Assembly (NCBI GenBank): GCA_964347945.1
Contig: CAYGAW010000026.1
Coordinates: forward strand, 1 to 5,956
Direction of reading: 5' to 3'
DNA: 5,956 bases
Source: CAYGAW01 sp964347945
GTDB taxonomy: Bacteria > Chloroflexota > Anaerolineae > UBA7937 > B3-Chlor
Both the position numbers and the translations under genes were made by a program. Of this stretch, positions 1 to 5,956 are shown piece by piece. Every line of letters begins with the position of its first letter. The stretch's first letter is position 1. The notes beneath the pieces are model-generated. The model saw only the letters and a program-made list of their open reading frames with translations, had not been told where the DNA came from and ran no database searches.

Positions 1-14
1 GTTGCTGAATATTG

Positions 15-20
15 TATAAT
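15..20 (+). promoter_or_regulatory. Possible -10 box (TATAAT), doubtful
   Basis: A perfect TATAAT hexamer lies just upstream of the YHS gene in a short A+T-rich stretch. A -35 box at normal spacing would fall outside the window, so it cannot be checked. Against its use, transcription would begin about 7 bases downstream, inside the Shine-Dalgarno sequence at 24-36, giving an almost leaderless mRNA without most of its ribosome site. It may be coincidence. Confidence 0.2.
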
Positions 21-23
21 TAG

Positions 24-36
24 GGAGGTGATCCAG
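24..36 (+). promoter_or_regulatory. Exceptionally long Shine-Dalgarno site of the YHS gene
   Basis: The 13 bases GGAGGTGATCCAG match, base for base, the complement of the conserved 3' end of bacterial 16S rRNA (…CTGGATCACCTCC…). Most sites match only 4 to 6 bases. The GGAGG core ends 9 bases before the ATG at 38, a normal distance, so the site fixes that start. The match suggests very efficient translation initiation, which is an inference. Confidence 0.8.
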
Positions 37-37
37 A

Positions 38-199
38 ATGGCGAAGGACCCAGTGTGCCACATGGAGGTTGACGAGGATAAGGCCCCTGCCAAGACTGAA
101 TACAAGGGCCAGACATACTGTTTCTGCGCTCCAGGGTGCAAAGCAGCCTTCGAAAAAGACCCAAAGAAGTACTTGAAGAAAGAGATGCCCGAGGACTGA
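38..199 (+). CDS. Small YHS (TRASH-like) domain metal-binding protein
   Basis: This complete 53-residue protein consists almost entirely of one YHS domain, with no signal peptide or membrane segment, so it is probably cytoplasmic. The N-terminal DPVC motif (Cys7), the E-Y-K-G-Q-T-Y strand (21-27), the C-F-C-A-P-G-C block (Cys28, Cys30, Cys34) and the F-E-K-D-P-K-K-Y tail (38-45) are the family hallmarks. Stand-alone YHS proteins and YHS domains in copper and heavy-metal ATPases are thought to bind metal through such cysteines; the ligand here is unknown. Two things are odd: the usual DPVCGM reads DPVCHM (His8), and Cys28 stands where an aromatic residue is common, giving four cysteines. The ATG at 38 is set by the strong ribosome site. 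No neighbour explains its role. The family call is firm; the function is not. Confidence 0.88.
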   Translation: MAKDPVCHMEVDEDKAPAKTEYKGQTYCFCAPGCKAAFEKDPKKYLKKEMPED

Positions 200-331
200 G
201 GCGTCACGGTACGTAGCACGCGGGAACAGAAGGTCCCTCAGACATTTCTGGCTCGGTCTCCAATTCACAGTGGCCACGCTCACCGCGATGCCGCTGGGTC
301 AAACACGCAGTGTGCAATAAGAGGAGCAAAG

Positions 332-550
332 CTCGACGAGTCGGATAACTGGACCCAAGTCGGCGTTTTCGCCGTGATAGTATTGGTCATCTTCTTCGTG
401 GGGATCACAGTGTTACCTTTCCTCTTGGGCGGATTCGGTTGGGAATCGACCGCTTGCACATCTCGCTCGAAAGGTACAACATTGGCAAAGGAAGTCAGAA
501 ACCTGTCCGCGCAAGCCCAAGAGATCGCTTCATTCACCATCCATCGTTGA
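332..550 (+). other. Possible small membrane-protein frame or gene relic, start unclear
   Basis: The frame is open from 200 to TGA 548-550. Bases 359-442 encode about 28 mostly hydrophobic residues (V-G-V-F-A-V-I-V-L-V-I-F-F-V-G-I-T-V-L-P and onward), preceded by the polar D-E-S-D-N-W-T-Q and followed by a polar, basic tail. That is the pattern of a single-span membrane protein. A good Shine-Dalgarno sequence, AAGAGGAG (319-326), lies upstream, but at the expected distance the in-frame codon is CTC (332), not a start. The first real candidate, GTG 374, lies inside the hydrophobic part with no ribosome site and would give 58 residues. I considered the N-terminus of NADH dehydrogenase subunit A but could not support it. 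It may be a decayed gene, a small protein with an unusual start, or chance. Confidence 0.22.
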
Positions 551-554
551 GGAA

Positions 555-560
555 GGGAGG
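555..560 (+). promoter_or_regulatory. Shine-Dalgarno site that decides the SDR start
   Basis: GGGAGG sits 7 bases before ATG 568. The longer frame beginning at ATG 439 lacks such a site and would add 43 residues with no SDR character, so 568 is the better start. Confidence 0.75.
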
Positions 561-567
561 CTTGGAA

Positions 568-1320
568 ATGGGAAACATATTGAAGGAGAAGGTGACCATC
601 GTAACGGGGGGCGCCAGCGGGATAGGTCGGGCCACCGCCATTCTGTTCGCCAGAGAGGGCGCCAGGGTCGTGGTCGCTGACCGCGATCCGACCGGAGGCC
701 AGGAGACCGTGCGCATGATAGAAGGAGAGGGGGGGCAGGCCATCTTCGTTCAGACCGACGTCTCGCGAGCTGAAGATGTGCAGCGGATGGTCAAGGAAAC
801 CGTCAGTACTTATGGTCGCCTGGATGTACTTTTCAACAATGCCGGGATAGGAGAAACGGCTAGGGTCACAGAGGCGTCTGTCGAGCATTGGGACAAGGTG
901 CTGGCCGTTAACCTCCGCAGCGTCTTTCTGGGTTGCAAGTACGCCATCCCGGAGATGGTCAAAGTGGGGGGCGGATCGATCATAAACAACGCTTCCATCC
1001 TCGCCGAAGTGGGCTTCAGCAACGCGCCGGCATATAGTGCGAGCAAACACGGTGTGGGCGGCTTGACCCAGACCGTAGCCCTGGACCACGCGGCCGAGGG
1101 CATTCGAGCAAACACGGTATGTCCCGGCTTCATCAGGACCCCCATGGTGACGGAGGGCCTGGACCCGGAGACGCGAGACTACATTGCTGGCCTCCACCCT
1201 CTGGGCCGGATGGGAGAGCCCGAGGAGGTAGCTGAGGCCGTCTTGTTCCTGGCCTCGGATCGGTCATCCTTCGTCACTGGCACGTGCCTCTTTGTTGATG
1301 GAGGCTACACCGCCAGGTGA
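568..1320 (+). CDS. Classical short-chain dehydrogenase/reductase (SDR, FabG-like)
   Basis: This complete 250-residue protein has the usual length of classical SDR enzymes, which are NAD(P)(H)-dependent oxidoreductases with a Rossmann fold, normally cytoplasmic tetramers. The cofactor motif T-G-G-A-S-G-I-G is at residues 13-20, N-N-A-G at 90-93, and the catalytic tetrad can be read as Asn115, Ser143, Tyr156 and Lys160 (Y-S-A-S-K). P-G-F-I-R-T-P-M follows at 186-193, and the C-terminus ends in V-D-G-G-Y. Asp38 at the end of the second strand favours NAD(H) over NADP(H), by family knowledge. The substrate cannot be told: 3-oxoacyl reductases, sugar and alcohol dehydrogenases share these motifs. 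The 133-base gap to hypF and the 368-base gap upstream suggest a separate unit with no evident tie to hydrogenase maturation. Confidence 0.93.
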   Translation: MGNILKEKVTIVTGGASGIGRATAILFAREGARVVVADRDPTGGQETVRMIEGEGGQAIFVQTDVSRAEDVQRMVKETVSTYGRLDVLFNNAGIGETARVTEASVEHWDKVLAVNLRSVFLGCKYAIPEMVKVGGGSIINNASILAEVGFSNAPAYSASKHGVGGLTQTVALDHAAEGIRANTVCPGFIRTPMVTEGLDPETRDYIAGLHPLGRMGEPEEVAEAVLFLASDRSSFVTGTCLFVDGGYTAR

Positions 1321-1442
1321 GCTCGCAATGGCCCTCAGGGCCTACATCACAGACCTTCCCGTCGGTGGTGCGGCAGGCCCAGATGATCAGACCACATCGA
1401 CGGCTCGTGTCCGCGCCTGGTCAACGTTTGTCTGAAGGTATC

Positions 1443-1448
1443 AGAGGT
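1443..1448 (+). promoter_or_regulatory. Shine-Dalgarno site for the TTG start of hypF
   Basis: AGAGGT ends 5 bases before TTG 1454. A nearer ATG at 1449 follows the site by one base and opens only a two-codon frame (ATG AGT TGA), so it is not the hypF start. In the hypF frame there is a stop at 1433-1435 and no ATG, GTG or TTG between it and 1454. Confidence 0.6.
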
Positions 1449-1453
1449 ATGAG

Positions 1454-3754
1454 TTGAATCGAGAAGGACCCGTCTCCCTGAAGAAGATCCACGTCACCGG
1501 CGTAGTGCAAGGGGTCGGTTTCAGGCCTTTCGTCCATCAGCTGGCCCACGCCCACGGCTTGAACGGCTGGGTTCTCAATACCTCGGCAGGGGTCGACATC
1601 GAAGTAGAAGGCCCCGCCGCCGTCCTCACGCGATTCCTCCAAGAGCTTCAGACGGAAGCGCCACCCCTGGCCCGCATCGAAAGCATAAAGGCGACCGATC
1701 ATCCGCCCGATGGTTATGAGCAGTTCGAGATACGCCGCAGCGTGGCAGAGGAGGGCAAGTACCAGTTGATCTCCCCCGACATCGCTCTGTGCGGGGACTG
1801 CCTGGGCGAACTCCTCGACCCCCAGGACAGGCGGTACCGGTACCCCTTCACCAATTGCACCAACTGCGGTCCCCGGTTCACGATCATCGAGGACATCCCC
1901 TACGATCGTCCCTTGACCACCATGCGGGATTTCATCATGTGTGCCGATTGCCAGGAGGAGTACGATAACCCTCTGGACCGTCGCTTCCACGCCCAGCCCA
2001 ACGCCTGTCCCGTCTGTGGCCCTGTGCTCAGCCTGACCGACGGCGAGGGTGCGAGGATAGCCACCAACGACGAGATTTCCACAGTGGTGCGCTTGTTGAG
2101 GGAAGGCAAGATCCTGGCCATCAAGGGCCTGGGCGGGTTTCACCTGGCCTGTGATGCCACCAACGAGGAGGCAATCCAGCGCCTGCGCCAGAGGAAACAG
2201 AGGCCGGCCAAGCCGATGGCAGTGATGATGGCCACCATGGAGGACATCGAGGCCCACTGCTCAGTATCGACAGAGGAGCGAGAGCTACTATCCTCTCCCC
2301 AATGCCCTATCGGGTTGCTTTCCTGGAAGTCCGATTCCACTGTTTCTCGACTGGTGGCGCCTGGCAATAGATACCTGGGGGCGATGCTGCCTTACACCCC
2401 CCTGCATCACGTCCTTCTCAGAGAGATAGAAAGGCCCTTGGTGATGACCAGCGGCAACATCAGCGAGGAGCCCATAGCCATCGACAACGAGGAGGCCCTG
2501 CACCGCCTACGAGGCATCGCCGATTACTTCCTGCTTCACAACAGAGACATCTACGCACGATACGACGACAGTGTGTGGATGGTGGTGGATGGGAAGCCCC
2601 AGCCGCTGAGGCGTTCCCGGGGGTACGCCCCCTTCCCCATCCGCCTGCCTTTTGAGGCCCGGCGCGTGCTGGCCTGCGGCACAGAATTGAAGAACACCTT
2701 CTGCGCCATGAGGGAGGAGTACGCTTTCCTCAGCCAGCACATCGGCGACATGGAAAACAAAGAGACGCTGCATCATTTTGAGGCCTCCATCGAGCTCTAC
2801 AGGCGCCTCTTTCGCCTTGACCCAGAGATCGTGGCCTACGACTTGCACCCCGACTACCTGGCCACCAGGTACGCCCTGGCCCTCAGTCCGGCCCTGCCCC
2901 TGGTGCCCGTCCAGCATCATCACGCCCACATCGTGAGCTGTCTGGTGGACAATGGAGTCGACGGTGAGGTAATCGGTGTGGCCCTGGACGGCACGGGCTA
3001 CGGCACGGATGGGCAAATCTGGGGCGGAGAGTTCCTCCTGGCCGATTACGCGAGCTTTCGCAGGGTGGGTCACCTTGAGTACGTGCCTCTGCCAGGAGGC
3101 GAGGCCGCCATTCGAAGCCCCTACAGAATGGCTATAGGCCATCTCTACTCCTCGCTGGGAGACGAGGGGCTGAACGCTGCCTTGCCTTTCCTGGGCCAGA
3201 TAGAAGAAGTGGAGAAAAACATCATCAGGCAACAGATCGACAAGGGGATCAACACACCGTTGACGTCGAGCTGCGGCCGGCTATTCGACGCCGTCTCGGC
3301 CCTGTTGGGCTTCCACGGGCGCGCCACCTACGAGGCCCAGGCGGCCATTGAGCTGGAGATGATGGCCACCGGCACGGAAGACGGCACAAGCTACCCCTTC
3401 TCCATAAAGGAGCAGCATGGGACCAGAGTGGTTCTGCTGTCCGATCTCTGGCAGCAGATCCTGAAAGAGCTGGCAGCCGGAGTGCCCCCAGGTGTCATCG
3501 CCCACAGGTTCCACAACACCCTGGCCGAGATCATGGTGGAGATGTGTCGCCAGATCGCCTCGGATACGAGCCTCAGCCGGGTGGCGCTGAGCGGGGGCTG
3601 CTTCCAGAACCGCCTCCTCCTCTCCAAAGCCATGCACGCCCTGGACGAGGGAGGCTTCGAAGTGTTGACTCACCAAGAGGTCCCCAGCAACGACGGCGGC
3701 GTCTCCCTCGGTCAGGCGACCATCGCCCTTTTCACAGACAAACTCCAAAGTTGA
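1454..3754 (+). CDS. hypF: Carbamoyltransferase HypF, [NiFe]-hydrogenase maturation
   Basis: HypF takes the carbamoyl group from carbamoyl phosphate with ATP and passes it to the C-terminal cysteine of HypE, the source of the hydrogenase cyanide ligands. The 766-residue length is normal and all family domains are visible in order. An acylphosphatase-like domain covers about 10-95, with V-Q-G-V-G-F-R-P at 18-25 (Arg24) and Asn42. Two zinc-finger-like motifs of the form C-x2-C-x18-C-x2-C use Cys113/116/135/138 and Cys163/166/185/188. A YrdC-like domain spans roughly 205-390, with K-G-L-G-G-F-H-L, K-R-P-type and T-S-G-N motifs. A Kae1-like domain runs from about 400 to the end, with H-H-H-A-H at 488-492 and D-G-T-G-Y-G-T-D after it. 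The C-terminus has S-G-G-C-F-Q-N and S-N-D-G-G. The start is TTG 1454, the only candidate before the acylphosphatase domain apart from a CTG. It heads the hyp cluster, 13 bases before hypC. Confidence 0.97.
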   Translation: MNREGPVSLKKIHVTGVVQGVGFRPFVHQLAHAHGLNGWVLNTSAGVDIEVEGPAAVLTRFLQELQTEAPPLARIESIKATDHPPDGYEQFEIRRSVAEEGKYQLISPDIALCGDCLGELLDPQDRRYRYPFTNCTNCGPRFTIIEDIPYDRPLTTMRDFIMCADCQEEYDNPLDRRFHAQPNACPVCGPVLSLTDGEGARIATNDEISTVVRLLREGKILAIKGLGGFHLACDATNEEAIQRLRQRKQRPAKPMAVMMATMEDIEAHCSVSTEERELLSSPQCPIGLLSWKSDSTVSRLVAPGNRYLGAMLPYTPLHHVLLREIERPLVMTSGNISEEPIAIDNEEALHRLRGIADYFLLHNRDIYARYDDSVWMVVDGKPQPLRRSRGYAPFPIRLPFEARRVLACGTELKNTFCAMREEYAFLSQHIGDMENKETLHHFEASIELYRRLFRLDPEIVAYDLHPDYLATRYALALSPALPLVPVQHHHAHIVSCLVDNGVDGEVIGVALDGTGYGTDGQIWGGEFLLADYASFRRVGHLEYVPLPGGEAAIRSPYRMAIGHLYSSLGDEGLNAALPFLGQIEEVEKNIIRQQIDKGINTPLTSSCGRLFDAVSALLGFHGRATYEAQAAIELEMMATGTEDGTSYPFSIKEQHGTRVVLLSDLWQQILKELAAGVPPGVIAHRFHNTLAEIMVEMCRQIASDTSLSRVALSGGCFQNRLLLSKAMHALDEGGFEVLTHQEVPSNDGGVSLGQATIALFTDKLQS

Positions 3755-3767
3755 AGAGGTTCCATCT

Positions 3768-4010
3768 ATGTGTGTAGCTGTCCCCCTGCTGGTGAAGTCG
3801 ATCGACGGCCTTCGAGCCGAGGTGGAGATGTCCGGAGTGACGAGGGTGGTCAGCCTGGATCTGACGCCAGACGCCAAGGTGGGCGACTACGTCATCGTCC
3901 ACGCAGGCTTCGCCATAAGCATCCTGGACGAAGAAGAGGCCGAGGAGACCCTGCAGCTGTTCGAGCAGATAGCGGACCTGATGGAAGCGGACGATGAGAT
4001 ATCTCAATGA
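3768..4010 (+). CDS. hypC: HypC/HybG-family hydrogenase maturation chaperone
   Basis: HypC is a small chaperone that pairs with HypD to build the Fe(CN)2CO unit and then escorts it to the large-subunit precursor of the [NiFe] hydrogenase. The 80-residue protein begins M-C-V-A-V-P, which matches the family signature; Cys2 is the essential residue that binds iron and HypD once the initiator Met is removed. The second hallmark, G-D-Y-V-I-V-H-A-G-F-A, lies at 39-49 with His45. The C-terminal third is acidic and probably helical (D-E-E-E-A-E-E-T-L and onward), as is common in the family. AAGAGGT (3754-3760) serves as ribosome site 7 bases before the ATG. The 3' end overlaps the start of hypD by 17 bases, which suggests translational coupling. 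The length and motifs are complete. Confidence 0.96.
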   Translation: MCVAVPLLVKSIDGLRAEVEMSGVTRVVSLDLTPDAKVGDYVIVHAGFAISILDEEEAEETLQLFEQIADLMEADDEISQ

Positions 4011-5085
4011 GTTCCGCGATCCCCAGCTTGCCCGGACGCTGCTGGAGAACATAAAGCGCCGTTCCACCCGCCCCGTCCGTATCATGGAGTTTTGTGGCAC
4101 CCACACTGTATCCATCTTCAAGCACGGCATCCGCCAGCTCCTGCCCCAGACCATCGAGATGCTCTCGGGGCCAGGGTGTCCCGTGTGCGTCACCGCCAAT
4201 TTGGGCCTCGACTGGGCCATAGCCCTGGCTGAGCTGCCAGAGGTCATCCTCACCACCTTCGGCGACATGGTGCGGGTGCCTGGCAGCCGGAGCAGCCTGG
4301 AGAAGGCCAAGGCCGAAGGCGCGGACGTTCGTGTGGTCTACTCCACGCTGGATGCATTGCAGATCGCCAAGGACAACCCAGACCGCCCGGTGGTCTTCCT
4401 GGGCATCGGCTTCGAAACCACCGCCCCCACGGTAGCGGCCTCGATTCTGGAGGCGGAAGCAAAAGGCATCGAGAACTTGTACCTGCTCTCGCTGCACAAG
4501 CTAACGCCGCCAGCCACCAGGGCTATCCTCGATTCTGGGGAGTCACGCCTGGATGGCATCATCGGTCCCGGGCACGTGACCACCATCATCGGCTCCAAGG
4601 CCTGGGAGTTCCTCCCCAAGGAGTATGGGCTCTCCTGCGTCATCGCGGGCTTCGAACCGCTGGATATCTTGCAGGGCATCCACACCCTGGTCGACAGTAT
4701 CGAAGAGGGGAAGCCAGAGGTGGCCAACGTCTACTCCCGCAGCGTGCGACCTGAGGGCAACCAGGTGGCCCTGGAGCACATGTACAGGGTCTTCGAGGTC
4801 TGCGCCGCTGATTGGAGGGGCATGGGCAATCTGCCCTCCAGCGGTCTCGAGCTGCGGCAGGAGTATAGGCGTTTCGATGCTCGAGAGCGCTTCGACGTGG
4901 ACCCAGGTCCCCCTGTGGAGGCGCCGGGATGCCGGTGCGGCGACGTGATCCGGGGGACGGGCACGCCGCCCGACTGCCAATTGTATCGCAAGGTGTGTAC
5001 CCCGTTTCATCCCGTGGGGCCGTGCATGGTCTCCAGCGAGGGCACCTGCGCCGCCTACTATCTATACGCTCCTGAACAGTGCTAG
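3994..5085 (+). CDS. hypD: Hydrogenase maturation protein HypD
   Basis: HypD is the iron-sulfur scaffold on which, with HypC, the Fe(CN)2CO group of [NiFe] hydrogenase is assembled; it accepts the cyanide groups from HypE. The 363-residue protein has the family length. Near the N-terminus are M-E-F-C-G-T-H (Cys34) and G-P-G-C-P-V-C-V-T (Cys62, Cys65), the conserved cysteines of the active cleft. G-F-E-T-T-A-P lies at 139-145 and G-P-G-H at 191-194. The C-terminal region is cysteine-rich (313, 315, 328, 335, 344, 352 and the last residue, 363), where the family binds its [4Fe-4S] cluster. The start ATG lies inside the hypC 3' end in another frame, with only a modest purine-rich site (GGAAGCGGA) upstream, so ribosomes finishing hypC may help initiate it. 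No essential motif is missing. Confidence 0.97.
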   Translation: MRYLNEFRDPQLARTLLENIKRRSTRPVRIMEFCGTHTVSIFKHGIRQLLPQTIEMLSGPGCPVCVTANLGLDWAIALAELPEVILTTFGDMVRVPGSRSSLEKAKAEGADVRVVYSTLDALQIAKDNPDRPVVFLGIGFETTAPTVAASILEAEAKGIENLYLLSLHKLTPPATRAILDSGESRLDGIIGPGHVTTIIGSKAWEFLPKEYGLSCVIAGFEPLDILQGIHTLVDSIEEGKPEVANVYSRSVRPEGNQVALEHMYRVFEVCAADWRGMGNLPSSGLELRQEYRRFDARERFDVDPGPPVEAPGCRCGDVIRGTGTPPDCQLYRKVCTPFHPVGPCMVSSEGTCAAYYLYAPEQC

Positions 5086-5109
5086 CTTTGATCTCTGAGG
5101 GCAAGAACA

Positions 5110-5956
5110 ATGGACAAGATCCTCCTGGCCCATGGCAGTGGCGGCCAACTGAGTCACGATCTCGTCAGAGATCTATTTCTGCCCCACTTCCCTGCTCGCC
5201 CCCTCTCCAAGCTGGACGACGCCGCGGTCCTCGACTCGCTCGACGCTCCGCCTCATAGGGGGCAACTCGACCTGGCGGACGGTCGTCGCCTGGCCTTCAC
5301 CACCGACAGCTACGTGGTCAAGCCTCTCTTCTTCAACGGGGGAGACATCGGCCGGCTGGCCGTGTGCGGCACGGTCAACGACCTCTCCATGGTGGGAGCG
5401 ACTCCGCTCTATCTCTCCGCCAGCTTCGTCCTCGAGGAGGGGCTGGAGCTGGACACCCTGCGGGACGTGGTCACGTCCATGAAGGAGTCAGCTCGAGAGG
5501 CAGGCGTCGAGATCGTGGCCGGCGACACCAAAGTGGTGGAGAGGGAGAGCGCAGACCGGCTCTTCATCAGCACCGCCGGACTGGGCTTTGTCCCTCCGGG
5601 CGTGGACATCTCGGCCTCCAACGCCCGCCCGGGCGACGTTATCTTGCTTTCCGGGCCCATCGGCGATCATGGCATCGCCGTTCTTAGCGAGAGGGAGGGC
5701 CTGGCCTTCAAGACGGACCTGGCCAGCGACGTCGCACCCCTGAATCACCTGGTGGCAGCGATGCTGGAGGCCAGTTCTCAGATCCACGTCCTTCGCGACC
5801 CCACGCGAGGCGGTCTGGCCACGTCGCTGAACGAGATAGCTCTCCAATCGGGTGTGGGCATAAGCATCGAGGAGCAGAAGATTCCCGTGCACGACGAGGT
5901 GCGGGCCGCCTGTGAGATGCTGGGATACGATCCCCTGTACGTGGCCAACGAAGGTA
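5110..5956 (+). CDS. hypE: Carbamoyl dehydratase HypE, partial at the right edge
   Basis: HypE is an AIR-synthase/PurM-like ATPase that dehydrates the carbamoyl group on its C-terminal cysteine to a thiocyanate, the donor of the hydrogenase cyanides. About 282 codons are present without a stop; the family is usually near 330-350, so roughly the last 50-70 residues, including the conserved C-terminal Cys, lie outside the window and cannot be checked. Visible motifs are A-H-G-S-G-G (7-12), L-D-D-A-A-V-L (35-41, ATP and metal binding), F-T-T-D-S-Y-V-V (63-70), N-D-L-S-M-V-G-A (90-97), G-D-T-K-V-V (138-143), S-G-P-I-G-D-H-G and R-D-P-T-R-G-G (229-235). A segment around 45-60 (A-P-P-H-R-G-Q-L-D-L-A-D-G) seems slightly longer than in typical members. 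TGAGGG (5096-5101) precedes the ATG by 8 bases, and hypD ends 24 bases upstream, so this belongs to the hyp operon. Confidence 0.95.
   Translation, partial: MDKILLAHGSGGQLSHDLVRDLFLPHFPARPLSKLDDAAVLDSLDAPPHRGQLDLADGRRLAFTTDSYVVKPLFFNGGDIGRLAVCGTVNDLSMVGATPLYLSASFVLEEGLELDTLRDVVTSMKESAREAGVEIVAGDTKVVERESADRLFISTAGLGFVPPGVDISASNARPGDVILLSGPIGDHGIAVLSEREGLAFKTDLASDVAPLNHLVAAMLEASSQIHVLRDPTRGGLATSLNEIALQSGVGISIEEQKIPVHDEVRAACEMLGYDPLYVANEG

Larger units (their letters stand above)
200..567. other. 368-base stretch without a convincing gene
   Basis: Between the YHS gene and the SDR I see no RNA gene, repeat array or intrinsic terminator. A perfect 5-bp hairpin with a TTTT loop (CGGCG-TTTT-CGCCG, 361-374) has no following T run, so it is not a standard terminator. 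One frame, the same as the YHS gene, is open from the YHS stop to TGA 548-550 and encodes a hydrophobic stretch; it has its own entry. The SDR frame is also open upstream, with an ATG at 439, but that upstream part looks unlike any SDR. Confidence 0.6.

Noticed and set aside
196..241. Inverted repeat CTGAGG…CCTCAG flanking the YHS stop region
   Set aside because: Six-base arms with a loop of 34 bases are too weak to call a terminator or operator.
361..374. Perfect hairpin CGGCG-TTTT-CGCCG as a terminator
   Set aside because: The stem is only 5 bp and no run of T follows it.
332..550. NADH-quinone oxidoreductase subunit A remnant in the 200-567 gap
   Set aside because: The hydrophobic segment is loosely reminiscent of that protein's first membrane helix, but the conserved features that should follow are not recognisable in any frame.
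439..567. N-terminal extension of the SDR to ATG 439
   Set aside because: The extra 43 residues have no SDR features, while ATG 568 has GGGAGG at ideal distance and gives the normal family length.
280..1197. A 305-codon open frame on the minus strand, antisense to the SDR gene
   Set aside because: It lies opposite a clear SDR gene, has no recognisable domain and is low in any protein-like pattern. Long antisense frames are expected opposite G+C-rich coding sequence.
1330..1342. Palindrome GGCCCTCAGGGCC just after the SDR stop as a terminator
   Set aside because: The arms are short, the loop is minimal and there is no T tract downstream. It may form a small hairpin, but termination cannot be supported.
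1833..1844. 12-base palindrome GGTACCGGTACC
   Set aside because: It lies within hypF and encodes the conserved-looking R-Y-R-Y region between zinc-finger cysteines, so coding explains it.
1421..2257. A 278-codon minus-strand frame opposite hypF
   Set aside because: It mirrors the coding constraint of hypF, has no recognisable motif and no supporting ribosome site that I could see. The same holds for the minus-strand frame at 2507-3232.

Overview
The window is a G+C-rich bacterial chromosome segment with every supported gene on the + strand. It holds four [NiFe]-hydrogenase maturation genes in the order hypF-hypC-hypD-hypE (1454 to the right edge). Upstream of them are a short-chain dehydrogenase/reductase gene (568-1320) and a very small YHS-domain gene (38-199). 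The organism cannot be named from the sequence. Strong Shine-Dalgarno sites, a TTG start and free use of AGG and ATA codons suggest a bacterium outside the enteric proteobacteria. An anaerobe such as a Chloroflexota member is a guess only.

Layout. At 1-199 a 53-residue YHS/TRASH-type metal-binding protein sits behind an exceptionally long Shine-Dalgarno match. The stretch 200-567 has no convincing gene, but it carries an open frame with a hydrophobic, membrane-segment-like stretch (about 359-442) and no good start codon. At 568-1320 is a complete 250-residue classical SDR oxidoreductase. A 133-base gap with no clear promoter or terminator follows. From 1454 the hyp genes are packed tightly: 13 bases between hypF and hypC, a 17-base hypC/hypD overlap and 24 bases between hypD and hypE. 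They are very probably one transcript. hypE runs off the right edge after about 282 codons.

How the genes work together (family knowledge). HypF uses carbamoyl phosphate and ATP to carbamoylate the C-terminal cysteine of HypE. HypE dehydrates this to a thiocyanate. The HypC-HypD complex receives the cyanide groups and assembles the Fe(CN)2CO unit, which is delivered to the hydrogenase large-subunit precursor. The organism should therefore encode at least one [NiFe] hydrogenase. No structural hydrogenase gene, and no hypA or hypB for nickel insertion, lies in this window. The YHS and SDR genes show no sequence-based link to hydrogenase maturation.

I found no convincing previously undescribed system. 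The items most worth a second look are the orphan membrane-segment frame at 200-550, the 13-base Shine-Dalgarno match, and the altered cysteine environment of the YHS protein.
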